Assembly (NCBI RefSeq): GCF_001039355.2
Contig: NW_019775882.1
Location: 58,439 to 122,438 of the forward strand
Length of the DNA stretch: 64,000 nt
Direction: 5' to 3'
DNA from: Lingula anatina
Taxonomy: Eukaryota > Brachiopoda > Lingulata > Lingulida > Lingulidae
Under the pieces are notes generated by a model that had not been told where the DNA came from, searched no databases, and worked only from the letters and a program-made list of their open reading frames with translations. The position numbers were made by a program, and so were the translations under genes. Each line of letters begins with the position of its first letter. Positions within the stretch are counted from its first letter, which is position 1. Below are positions 12,588 to 23,823 of this stretch, one piece after another.

Positions 12588-14841
12588 ACAGAAATAAAGG
12601 TTTGAGGAAAAGCTCTGACCCCTCGATTAAATATTCCCTCTCCCATGCCTCAGTGACATCAGTAATTCAAATTGAAACTGGTTTGGGACACGATACCCTA
12701 CGGCCCGGAGTTAAGATATCCCAGATGACAAAAAAAAATAACAAAGGCATCTTCAGAGAAGAATTCCATCAGCTTGTATTGTTATAAGAATGAAGTGATT
12801 GTGAGACTGCTTTTTCAAAGCCCTGCCACCATGCAATCACTATCTAAATATTCACAATAGAAAAACTCCTTGGTTCTACTATCAAGCAATCAGTTTTACG
12901 TTTCAGCAATAATGATTCGGCTGGGTCTCGAGCTATATTTTATGTACTTTAATGCAAAGCAGAAATAACAGTTTGAGAAAATATCTGACCCCTTGATGCA
13001 ATATTCCCTCTCCCATGCCTCAGTGACAGCAGTAATTCAAATTGAATCTGGTTAGGGACACGATACCTACGGCCTGGAATTTAGATATCCCAGATGACAA
13101 ATAAGATAACTAAGGCACCCTCAGAGAAGAACTGCATCAGCTTGTATTGTTATAAGAATGAAGTGGTTGTGAGACTGCTTTTCAAAGCCCTGCCACCATG
13201 CAATCACTATCTAAATTTTCACAATAGAAAAACTCACACAAAAGAGTTATCGAGGACCTAGTGTGAAATTTGAAACTCCCTCGTTAAGTTTCTTCTCATA
13301 TCGTAAATGTGAAAAATATGAGGTAAGAGGTTGGTTTAAAGGTAAAGGAGATATACATCACCGACAATAGGACAAACGAAAGTTTTTTTTTTTTTTTGGC
13401 ATTTACCTTGGTTCTTCTATCAAGCAATCAGTTTTACTTTCCAGCAAAAATGATACGGCTGGGTCTCGAGCTATATTTAATGTGCTTTAATGCAAAGCAG
13501 AAAAAAAGTTTGAGAAAATGTCTGATCACTTGATGCAATATTCCCTCTCCCATGCCTCAGTGACAGCAGTAAATGAAATGGAATCTGGCCAGGGAGAACA
13601 CAATACCCTACGGACTGGTATTTACATATCCCAGATCACAAATAAAATAACAAAGGTACCATCATAGAAGAATTCCATCAGCTTGTATTGTTATAGGAAT
13701 GAAGTGATTTTTTTTCTTCTGTCAACTCCTGAATCTCCTGAATAGATGCTTTTTACCTGGATAGCCTGATAAAGATGCTCTGTTAGACATCGGAATGTTG
13801 GAATTAAAACTTTTTCAATATAAAGGTGTTGGCTGAAGAAAAATCATTTCATTCTCATAACAAAGATATTGCTTTCTAAAAACCCTGCCACTATGCAATG
13901 ACTATCTAAATATTCACAATGCAGAATGGAAAAACTCACACAAAAGAGTCATCGAGGACCTAGTGTGTAATTTGAAACTTCCTCGTTAGGTTTTTTCTTA
14001 TATTGTAAACGCAAAAAAACGTGAGGTAAGAGGCTGGTGTAAAGGTAAAGGAGATATACATCACCGACTACAGGGAAAGCGAAAGTTTTTTAATGGCATT
14101 CAACTTGATTCTTCTATCAACCAATGAGTTTTACTTTCAGTGGTACAATGATGTTACGGCTGGATCTAGGGCTGTATCATTGCATGTGTCTACCTGTGCT
14201 TTAATGTGAATCAGAAATAAAGGTTTAAGGAAAATTCCTGACCCCACGATGTAATCTTACCTCTCCCTTGCCTCGGTGACAGCAGTAATTGAAATGGGAT
14301 CTGGTTAGGGAGAACACGAAAACATACAGACTGGAATTTAGATATCCCAGATGACAAATAAAATAACAAAGACACCATCAGAGACGAATTCCATCAGCTT
14401 TGATATGTTATAATAATGAAGTGATTTTTTTTCTTCTGTCAACTCCGGAATCTGCTGAATAGATGTTTTTACCTGGATAGCCTCAGTCCCCGATAAAGAT
14501 GATTTGTTAGACATCGGAATGTTGGAATTAAAACTATTTTAATATGAAAGTGTTGACTGCAGAAATATCACTTTATTCTGATGACAAAGGTACTGCTTTA
14601 TCAACGCCCTGCCGCTATGCAATCACTAGCTAAATATTCACAATGACAAAGCTCACATAAAAGAGTTATCGAGGACCTAATATGTAATTTGAAACTTCCT
14701 CATTAAATCCGCTCTTATTTGAACGTGAGGAAAGAGGTTGGTGTAAAGATAATCACCGAATGCGGGGGAAGTGAACATTTTCGTGCCATTAAACTTGAAT
14801 TTTCTGTCAACCAATCAGTTTTACATTTCAGCGATACAACG
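12588..14841 (+). repeat. tandem 5'-module array with decayed first exons
   Basis: The block upstream of the intact gene's exon 1 is repeated. Modules start at the CAGAAATAAAGGTTTGAGG motif near 12588, 12957, 13497 and 14211. Each carries CTCTCCC(A/T)TGCCTC.GTGACA, a CTA(T/G)CTAAAT(A)TTCACAAT motif (12840, 13207, 13902, 14630) and, in the first three, a degraded copy of the signal-peptide exon (ATGATTCGGCTGGGTCTCG near 12911, a similar one near 13449, and ATGTTACGGCTGGATCTAGG near 14149). The degraded exons lose the frame or the donor; the real exon 1 follows the fourth module. The pseudogene has a single module (3673-4045). Confidence 0.75.
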
Positions 14842-17800
14842 ATGTTACGGCTGGGACTTAGGCTGAACTTTTTGTGCTTTTTCCTCATCTTATTGAAAAG
14901 AGGTAAGCTGGTATATTCAATTATTTTTAATTGAAATTATTTTTAATTGAGTTGCTGCCATATTTATAAAGTCACAATCGTGTTCCCAAGTACAAACTTG
15001 AAACATTTGGTCATGTCTGATTTAGGTATTTTTGGAAACCATCGTTAAATTCAGACCCCACTCAGACCCTTATGAACTATGAGCCCTGGTTAATAGAGGG
15101 GTTTCATTTTAACTTGCAAAGCTACTTCTTTGATACCTTAATTTATCTCTGAAATATATATATATACATTTTAGGCGCCTGTAGGGACTGGTTTGTTTCT
15201 CCTTCTAAAGGGCTAGATGACGAAAACTGTGGTACGGAGAGCCATCCATGTCGAACATATACCCATGTGATTCAAACCAAATGGGTTGAGGGCGGTCTCT
15301 CTGTTTCGTTGGAATGTGGACAGAACAATACGTATTATGAATGTGTTCCTGATAGACCGAATGGCCAACCAGGTGGGGTAGCAATAACATTTCCACCTCA
15401 AGGATCATCATTGCATATGTCTACCTGGGGCAATTGTTCCGAAGACCACGCCTACATTGACTGTCAAAAGAATGGTTCTGCCTTTTGGTTTTATTCACCG
15501 CCCGAATATGGTTCAACCGTGGTATTTAAGAACATAGTATTTGTCAATGGCAGCACAGCAAACCAAGTTGTAAAACCTTATCGTGGTTCTGCTTTAACTG
15601 TCAGTGGCTATGTTGCCCTTACACTGGAAAACGTAACATTCTACTGGAACTACAACGAATCCGATAATGTTTCTACAGCGAATGCCAAACCTTCGCCTGT
15701 TGTCTTTATCGAACACGTAGCTCAAAGCCCCGGTTTAAGTAGTTTTGTCTCTCTAACTCTCCGCGGTTGTGTGTTTCAAAACAACTCCAACGGCGTTCAT
15801 GTCAGTTCAAATCATGACGTGATAGCTGTGGTGGAAGATAGTACATTTCTTGACAACGTTGGACATTACTCCGCCAACAGTCTACATTTTACAACTACAG
15901 CTTCACTGTATCTCAACATAAGAGAGTGTCATTTTGAATCCAACTTGCAGTTACAAAACGGCAGTGTCGTGAACATCCAATCGGGTCGTTGGAGCAATAT
16001 ATCTGTAGTCGATGTAAGCTTTGTGAACAATAGAGGAGTCCTTCTGTCTACTGCCACAAATACAACATATGACGTTCTTATGGGTGTTGTGTTGATCAAC
16101 ATGAATCATTCCCATGTTTCCGAAAGGCACTCTCGTTCTTCAATCTTTCTTGAAAGGGTAAACCTGTCTGACAATTATTTTCCCAATCGAGGAGGAGGTG
16201 TTGATATACGGTGTTACTATGGTGGTTCCCCGAGCTCAATGGATATTGTCATGGACAATGTGTACTTGAAGAACAATACTGGGTTTTGGCATGGGGGCGG
16301 GGTCACCATCATGACCACATCGAATACCCTTGTTTTAATTCGGAACTCGACTTTTATCGGTAATAAAGCATTAGGAGAGATAAGTTATGGTGGTGCAATG
16401 TATCTTAGTGGAAGCAGGACCGTCATAGAATCTTGCACATTTGTAAACAATTCTGCATTAACGGGAACCACTCTGTTTCTAGACGAGTATCACGACACGT
16501 GCGACATAAAAGATTCTATCTTGCAATCTGACCTGCCACGAAACGCAACAAGCATTGTTCACTCATTATCAGGAGATTCACTGCGTCTATCTAATTCCAC
16601 AGTATATGCCACCAGGGGCTCTTCGTCACCACTAACCATTATGACACGAGAACCCCTTGTACCGGAATACAAACCCCAACTTTACATTGAACTTCTCCAT
16701 GGCTCGACGGTTGTGTGCCCTGTGAAATACAACTCTGTAAAAAACATCACTATGCCATTTGCCCATATGAACATGTTCCAGTGTTATATGTGCCCCAGGA
16801 ACAGTTATACACTAGACGCTGCCCAAATGTCTGATCATTCCTCGGCTAACGAGACTAATTTTCAATGTCTGGATTGTCCAGGTGGTGGTCACTGTTATAA
16901 TGGAGATATACACGCACGGCACAATAACTGGTGCCAACAGGTAGTTTCAGGCAATGTGAAAAGTTTTAAATGCATAGCTTGTAAACCTCATACCTGCTGC
17001 AGCATGTTTACTTGCGTCAATCCACAATCTTGTAGCGGGAACCGTGAAGGAACAGCATGTAGCCAGTGTAAAGAAGGGTATTCGTTTGCTTTCAGGCTCT
17101 TTAACGCCATCGCCGTCTCAGACAAGTGTTATTCGAATGAATTATTGGAGCCGAGACAGCTTACCATGTTCATTTATATATTTTCCCCTTTCCTGTTAAC
17201 AGCTGTATATTTTGGATGGCATTTATGTAAGAATTGCTCTCCCTGCAAGAAATGCGAAGCTTATATAAAAAAAGGTGGGAAACGCACATTTGTGTGGCTT
17301 TTACTCAGATGTAGATGTATAAAATGCATTTCTAGTAAGGAAAACGCTGAGGACAACACAGAAAATATAGAAGAGGCTAGAGGATGCTCTGCAGACTGTG
17401 CACGTTCAACCCTGGAAACAGTGCAACGTATTGCTTCGTTTTTTTACCCTACTTTCTTTGCTTATGAAGTCAATGACGGTGTGTTCCCTCATACACAGAT
17501 GCAAGACATTCATTTTTCAATTGTCCGCCCCCCGACATTGACCCAGAATGAATCAGAGGCTGCTATTCAACTTCTCGGTTTACTTTTTTCTCTACCGGCA
17601 TTCACTTTAATATTTTTTTTAGTGCCATCTTTGCTGTTCTTTAAAAAAAAGCCGCAGACCACAAATACAAATGTCAGTATTCAGGGGGGCTATGGAGAAG
17701 GGGAGGCCCCAAGTGGAAATGGAACAGATGTGCCTACATACGATGCGCAGGATATTCAGACTTCCTGCCTACCTTGTGTTACCGAAACCAGGTTTAAGGA

Positions 17801-18974
17801 GGGGGGCAAAGAAGATGGCAGCACAGATATAAAGGGTACTTTTCTCTACATTTGTGTCAAGCAATATTTCTCTTTATGGCGATTTTTATATGGTTTTATG
17901 TGTCCAATTGCTGTAAGCATTGTCGTCCCTACCTATGCCGAGAGCGGATTAAATAGGAAGTTCATTGATGATTCCTTTCCAGTACCAACAAATCCGCTTT
18001 TGTTTGGTTTCATTGTTACTTCAATTACTCTCCTATGGATTTACCCTTTTGTTGTTATGTGTTTATTAAGTAAGCGATGTAAGAAGAAGTGCTGCAAATA
18101 TGTAACTTGCTTTTACTTCTTGACACTATTGTGGCTGCCTACATTGCTACTAAGCTTCATGATGCTTGTCTGGTCTTGCATCAAATGCTGTTATGAGAGG
18201 AAATGCCAATGTCCATCGAGGTTACTTATGGACTGTATCACTACTGTATTTGACGAAATAGCACAAGAGGGGCGAAGTAACCGCAATGAAGATGACAAAG
18301 TGAATGAGCAGGAAATTAACAAAAATGAAGAGGAACAAATTACTAAGCGGGAAGGTAATAAAAATGGAGATAACCAATTGAATAAGCAAAGAAGTTACCA
18401 AAATGACGACGTTGCGCAAGAGGGACGGCATGATGAACGGCACAATACTAATAACAAAAGCTGGCGTGACTCTCTAAGGCCCATTTGGGAAGGCTGTGAA
18501 ATGCTGTTTCTTATCGTTTTTACAGCCTTAAGCAAATTGTTATTGTATGACCAGGCGATAAGAATACCTACTCTCATATCTCTCAGTGCTTTTCATCTGG
18601 TGTTGGTAACTTGGATAAGACCATTAGGAAGTGCCGTAGCCAATACAGTATATGTCTTGACGAGTTTAGTTCTGGTAATAGTCGGTGCGCTTAACGCCAT
18701 TCAAGTCGGAGATTTTGGCACTGGGCATCCATTAGGTATAAGTAAGGAGGTATTAGATGTTGTAAATAAGGTGCAGTTTGGGTTGTTTCTTTTCCCTATT
18801 TCATGTTTAGGGTTTTTTATTTTATATTATTTATGTATATTGTGTTGTTACATTTGCAAGTATTGTAAAAAATCCAGTTGCTGTAACAAAAAGGACATAG
18901 GTAGTGTAAATACACCCCTTATCCATAGCTCAGAAAATACGGAATATGAAAGTGCAGGACAATCTGCAGTATAG
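14842..18974 (+). CDS. beta-helix, Cys-rich, multi-TM surface protein (intact)
   Basis: Two exons: 14842-14902 (donor GTAAGC) and 15175-18974 (acceptor TTTTAG), joined in phase 1, giving 1286 residues. Residues 1-21 are a signal peptide (MLRLGLRLNFLCFFLILLKR). Residues ~75-540 carry spaced motifs such as VFQNNSNGVHV, TFLDNVGHYS, YLKNNTGFWHGGGVTI and TFIGNKALGEISYGGAMYLS, the F.NN..GGG pattern of right-handed parallel beta-helices (Pmp/pectin-lyase-like), with many NxS/T sites. Residues ~555-680 are Cys-rich (CPRNSYTLDA, CLDCPGGGHC, CSQCKEGYSF), like EGF/TNFR-type stalks. From ~682 about eight hydrophobic segments follow, including ISLSAFHLVLVTWIRPLG, with an Asn/Lys/Glu-rich linker at ~1030-1090. 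It is probably a plasma-membrane protein with its N-terminus outside. I do not recognise a named gene or know its function. Exon 1 was chosen because its phase and signal peptide match in both paralogues. Confidence 0.85.
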
Positions 18975-19115
18975 TGTACCACAGTAAAAACACTTGGCTT
19001 CTTTTGGAAATATGTTCACACAGTTAATTTCGTCCAATTGGAGACCGTATATTTTCAGATTCACATGCACCAAATCAAACATGACAATGCCTCTTTTACC
19101 CAAGTATTCCATAAT

Positions 19116-19666
19116 CAGGCCTACCCAACTACCAGACTCGGCACCTAAGGATCCTGAATTAACCGTTATATCGGACCACACTACCCGTTTTCAAGGTGTG
19201 TGTCAGATCGCATTTCGGAGTATCAGCCAGAACACCGACAGGATGAGACCTGGCATGCTCGGCTGTCACCTTGATTGGATAGTAAACGATTGTCGTAAAA
19301 TCGCTATATGATTTTAAAACCGGGTGCATAAATTTGAAAGCCACCTAGATGAACCTTAGACTGCCACATTAATCTAATACAATGCGAAAAAGCCCTATCA
19401 AAAGTGGTTAACACATTCAAACCGAATGTCGTAAAGTCCCCATATATCCCCATAGAGACAATGAAATAGAGTACTCAAAAGTAAGAGTACAGTTTAAGGT
19501 TGTTCAGCCGAGCGTGGATGAGCCCGCAGTCGTGCTACAAAATTTGTTCTGGCGTATGATACTCCGAAATGCGATCTGACACACACCTTGAAAACGGGTA
19601 GCGTGGTTCGATATACCGGTTAATTCAGGATTCTTAGGTGCTGAGTCTGGTAGTTGGGTAGGCCTG
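19116..19666. mobile_element. foldback MITE with ~118-bp arms, 5-bp TSD
   Basis: Left arm 19116-19233 and right arm 19546-19666 are near-perfect inverted copies beginning CAGGCCTACCCAACTACCAG. The element is flanked by ATAAT on both sides (19111-19115 and 19667-19671). No coding capacity. A short relative lies at 44770-44882. The high arm identity suggests a fairly young insertion. A 5-bp duplication with CAGG ends would fit some hAT-type elements, but the superfamily is uncertain. Confidence 0.85.
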
Positions 19667-20370
19667 ATAATCCAAAATGACTATCGATGTAAAGTGCAGG
19701 GTATGGAAATACAATAATCGGAGCCGGAGAAGTTTACGTAAACGTTGAAATAATGTGCCTAGTCCCCGACTCAGTGTGGCAATATCCCTATAAAAGGAAA
19801 GATAGAAACGTTGCAAAGACCCAGAGCCGGGGAAGTTAACGCTAGCTTTAAAATAGTTAACCTTTTCCTCCGACTAAGTGAGCTAATATACTGTGTCGTT
19901 AGATTTTTCTGTCCCGTTCCAAGCACAAAAGTGAAGTGAGCAAAAATAAATAGAGAGAAAGCCTTATATAAGCTGTGAAATGAAAACTGTTCAGTGCAGG
20001 GTGTGGTCCAGGCACGTGACAGTGCGGTTACGTAAGTGCGGTGGCCTGTAACGTTATAATTAGTAAAGAGAGAGAGAGAGAACAAAGAAGGGCAAATGAG
20101 AAAGAACGGAAATATATTTTGCATGAATAATAAGTAAATAAACGACAAACTCAAATAAATGAAAAATAAAAAATATCGCGGGCAGTTACAGTTTGGAAAC
20201 CATTTGATGTCAAAGTCATGCACGTATAACAAGTCAAATTGAGTCTTTGAATAGCATTTAAGAAAACTCGACAGCTTCATTTTCATAGAAATGCAAATTT
20301 TATGTACAGACACAGATGTGTAGTTGAAGTCTGCTGTCTTCAGACTCATAGGAGTGAAATTACAAATTTG
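19667..20370. other. no gene seen, probable repeat-derived DNA
   Basis: This stretch interrupts homology between the duplication units. It contains a 192-codon minus frame made of low-complexity Phe/Leu/Ser-rich sequence (19771-20349) and a (GA)n tract near 20067; nothing recognisable as a gene. Confidence 0.5.
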
Positions 20371-20375
20371 TTTTC

Positions 20376-20414
20376 GCCCCTGACGAGGCCTCAGGGCCGA
20401 AACGGCCGTAGGGC
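20376..20414 (+). ncRNA. candidate minimal hammerhead ribozyme (type I)
   Basis: The conserved core is present in order: CTGACGA (20380-20386), a GGCC/GGCC stem II with a TCAG loop, GAAA (20399-20402), a palindromic CGGCCG that can form a 2-bp stem III, and the cleavage triplet GTA (20408-20410). GCCC and GGGC close stem I. Very short palindromic stem III is typical of hammerheads in Penelope-like elements, which are thought to act as dimers. It points away from the GIY-YIG relic nearby, so it may belong to another copy or a non-autonomous retrozyme-like element. Activity is unknown. Confidence 0.5.
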
Positions 20415-20533
20415 TTTTTTTAAATAAAATGGAGAGAGGAAACTAAGTTATTCACATCCTTGATTATACCAGCTCCCCACGGGCCGCCGCCATGGGTGGA
20501 GCACTTTTTCACGGTGAACTGACTTAATTCTTC

Positions 20534-20562
20534 GAGATATATATATATATATATATATATAT
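20534..20562. repeat. (AT)n microsatellite
   Basis: ATATAT tract between the two ribozyme-like motifs; a similar one lies at 21270-21298 beside the Penelope relic. Confidence 0.9.
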
Positions 20563-20656
20563 AACAAGCGTGAATGTGGAACAGAGTGCTCAACAGTACG
20601 GAGCATTTGTACACAATTAAAATTAATAAATAAATAAATAAACAAAAGACATGCTA

Positions 20657-20717
20657 TAACCCCGACTCCGAGTTTCACGGGCATACCCAGAAGGTATGCC
20701 CGATCGTCAGGAGGTTT
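20657..20717 (-). ncRNA. candidate hammerhead ribozyme with long stem II
   Basis: Read on the minus strand: CTGACGA (20710-20704), a 10-bp stem II (CGGGCATACC/GGTATGCCCG) closed by TTCT, GAAA (20676-20673), stem III ACT/AGT with a CGG loop, cleavage triplet GTC, and stem I CCTC/GGGG extended by two A-T pairs. The first stem II pair is U-U. It lies just downstream of the minus-strand GIY-YIG relic, in the same orientation, where Penelope-like elements carry hammerheads in their terminal repeats. Confidence 0.6.
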
Positions 20718-20787
20718 ATTTGAAAATGGTTATATTAGCCGTTTTACATACACAGCGTGGCGACACTTACGTCGCACGCCGTGTTAG

Positions 20788-21246
20788 TTACGTCACTTTA
20801 TGCCGACACATGGTAATTATCTCAGTTCTTTTATTCAGAGTATCTGGTGTTATCATTATCAACAGTTTTTCGTCTAAGCAAAGATTGCATAGGTGCTGAT
20901 TTCTCCTTTGCGGCGTTGATTTCTTTATGATGTCCCATCTAATGTCATACTGGGTTTTATTTTCTGTTAATTTCCAAATGTATTTGGATAACTCAGTATC
21001 TGCAGCATATTTCTTGTCTCTAAATGACTTGGTGTGATTATTGTATCTCAACTTAAATTGGCCACCACAAAGCCCTATATATTTCATGCATTTGTCCTTA
21101 GTAGTGACTGATGCTTGGTACACAATGTTGCTAGACAAGCATTCCCCTCTCAAAGGACACTTACTAGGAGCTCTACAATTACATTTCTTATCTTGAGTGT
21201 TAACTAACATGTTTTTGAGAATTTTTTTATTGTGACCGTGAATGAT
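20788..21246 (-). mobile_element. Penelope-like element C-terminal fragment (GIY-YIG)
   Basis: The minus-strand frame begins near IIHGHNKKILKNMLVN, then has a Cys cluster (CNCRAPSKCPLRGEC) and a GIY-YIG-type nuclease core: SSNIVYQASVT, KYIGLCGGQFKLRYNNH, ELSKYIWKL, CNLCLDEKLLI and LNKRTEI, ending MCRHKVT and a stop. This order is characteristic of the endonuclease end of Penelope-like retroelements. The reverse-transcriptase part is missing, so the copy is 5'-truncated. The frame itself is intact over about 150 codons. Confidence 0.8.
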
Positions 21247-21299
21247 TTGAATGACCGTGAATGACCGTGAACATATATATATATATATATATATATATG

Positions 21300-22003
21300 C
21301 AATAAATGCACCACATTTCATGGAGAACTTCTTAACTGATCGCTATATAATCTTAAAATTTACAGGACTGATAAATGTGACTTAGATACAGGTTGTGATT
21401 GAGAATTAGCCTGATTGGATTCCTTTTTTTAGTTGTTGAAGATTATGCTGTTAGACATTATGTAATACTGCATCAAAGTTGAAGAAAACCTTATTTTGGA
21501 CACTGATGACATGACAGAAGTATAGCTTGAGTTGAAAAAACAGTCTAATTATATTCTTTTTCAGGTAGCTTAACATCTTTTCTTTTTGTGAAATTTTCTC
21601 ACATATTGTCGTATTCAGTGTGGGACTGTGCTGTGTAATGTAAAGAGGATGATAAAGATTGATGGTGATTATGCTATTTATCATTTTGTAACATTGTATC
21701 AAATTGACAAAAAACTATTTTGTGCATTGCCATCACAAATACTATGAAAGGGAAGCCGGGTCACTTATTTTGTAACTTACAAGAGTGATTCTTAGGATTA
21801 GAAAATATCTCATGAAAACCGGCTTGATTGAATTACTTTTTCTTATGTTGTGAAAAATTATCATATTTCTAGATTTCCAGGGTATGCAATTTACCGTTCT
21901 TCTTCTTTTTGTATTAATTTTGTTAGTTATTCTGTGTCGAGTTAATATTTCCAATCGTTTATAGCGCATGTACAATCCAAGTAGTTGCAATAATAACAAT
22001 AGT
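21300..22003. other. no gene seen
   Basis: AT-rich sequence with repeated phrases (TATGCT.TTA..CATT.TGTAA, near 21446 and 21670) that suggest internal duplication. Open frames are short and unremarkable. Confidence 0.5.
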
Positions 22004-22004
22004 A

Positions 22005-22058
<54 letters not shown>
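22004..22058. repeat. (TTA)n microsatellite
   Basis: About 17 TTA units, at the point where homology with the left duplication unit resumes. Confidence 0.95.
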
Positions 22059-22061
<3 letters not shown>

Positions 22062-22949
22062 AAAGCAATGGTTTGTTAATCATTGGCGGCAAAGGTCATG
22101 TTTGTTATGAGTTCACCATGTAGTTATGTGTATTACAAGCTCTTTGGTTTGGCTTAGTTTAAATGTGTACCTTTTAATGTAAGATAATAAATTAGTAATA
22201 ATGACTTGATAATAACTGATAGAAACTGAGACATCATTCAGTGAGTGGCCGTCGAAACACAATCTGGGTCGGTTTTACACGTTTTTAAATACATTAGTTA
22301 CGGTATGTATATGGAACGTAGATAGTACTTTTGTTGATGACTAATTATTATGCTAATTAACAATATGTGGGTATTCAGACTCTTAGGCCAATCTTACCCC
22401 AATAAACTTCCTACGTTGTAAATATGCACAATATGCTTTTTAGTTATAAGGGTAGAAACAGTGGTGACAAAGTTATTGTGTGAATATCCTACAAATCCTA
22501 TCCTATCCGACAGAACAGCATGCAATATCTTTGTCACCCCTCTGTTTCAATTATTATATAAGTATATTGGTATTTTAATGTATTGTGTATTGGTATATTT
22601 AATGAACTGTATATTGGCATATTTTTGCATTGCAATGAATAGTATTTAATGCAGTTATGGAGGGATGTTCTACTTGTTATAAATGGCTGGGCGGAAAAAA
22701 ACTAGGATTATAGGCAAAGAAGTCGGGCATGACTCACAGATGACTGTTTCCTAATAGTAAATATCGCTTACCGCTTTTTTCTTCAGGGATTGTAGGCCTA
22801 TTAATCCTTATGTATACGGTAACAATTTTAACTTTATATAACCTAATACTACGTATATGTAATAAGTACACTTTCTATGTCACATTAACAATATAACGTT
22901 TTTTTCTTATTGCTTGATTTCCGAAATATATCCCAAATAAATATTTTAA

Positions 22950-23823
22950 TCCCAGATTTGAGTGTTTGTTGATTTCTTTTTATAAGGGAACTTGAGAAAC
23001 GCATAATAATCTTTAAACAAAAGGGTTAGCAAGTTAATAGTATAAACGGCTCCAGTGAAATCGGCTATCAGTCGTGGACTTAATACTGTAGTGCTCATTT
23101 AATTTGAACACCAATAAAAATAGCAAAAATGAGAAGAAGAAAGAGAAATACTATCAACAGTATTTACTTAATGGAAATCCAACGGGAAAAAGAGTAACGT
23201 GTCAAAATATTCACCATGACATCACGCAATCTTCAAATAATTCATCTATTACTGGTAGCCTACAAGTAGGTCACACGGGGGGGGGGGGTCCATCGACATT
23301 TTGTATCTCGAAAAAGCAGGAGAAAATTGATCTCACGGGCCCATTGCTTAGAGTATTTTAAAACAATGAAGTGAAGAGAAACCAATTCACTGGGTCTATT
23401 AAAGACACTGTAAACATAGTAAATTACCTGAAAACATTTATTTACAAAATTTGGTTAATTTCGTTACAATATACTGTATTGCATATTCGAATGTAAACTT
23501 GTGTACATTAAAATCACATTTCAAGTTTATTCCAGGGACGAAGGCACCAGAAATAAGCACCGATATATCCGAAAATACGTTCAATATTAAAAACTTCACT
23601 CGGTCAGTATACACCCCACCAACCATTTAACCAATCCAAACGGCTAACATTTATGTTACCTTTAAACAATACATTCAGTTAGGTATAACCGCTTCAACTA
23701 TAACGGTTAATATACGGTTGTTTTTTCTCTATACAGACTGTTGTGAAGTGCTAAGTAACGCGGCAGAATTTCAAATATTTGCGCTGATATATCCTTTTTG
23801 GGGCTGTATGAAGTTTTGAATAT
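22950..23823. other. 3' flank of the polycystin-like gene
   Basis: No gene recognised. On the minus strand this holds the 3' UTR region of the polycystin-like gene; an AATAAA signal occurs about 300 bp after the stop codon (TTTATT near 23525). A G run lies at 23278-23288. Confidence 0.5.

Larger units (their letters stand above)
11450..22950. repeat. segmental duplication, right unit
   Basis: Counterpart of 2400-9500. Gene body and immediate 3' flank match to about 19090. Homology then breaks and resumes near 22040-22060 (AAAGCAATGGTTTG in both), continuing through GTCGGTTTTACACG to a TATGTATACG landmark near 22810 (9479 in the left unit). The break holds about 3 kb of inserted mobile DNA. 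Confidence 0.75.

Noticed and set aside
19771-20349. 192-codon minus-strand frame
   Set aside because: Composition is Phe/Leu/Ser-rich from a pyrimidine-rich strand; no domain, no splice partners, and it lies in repeat-derived DNA.
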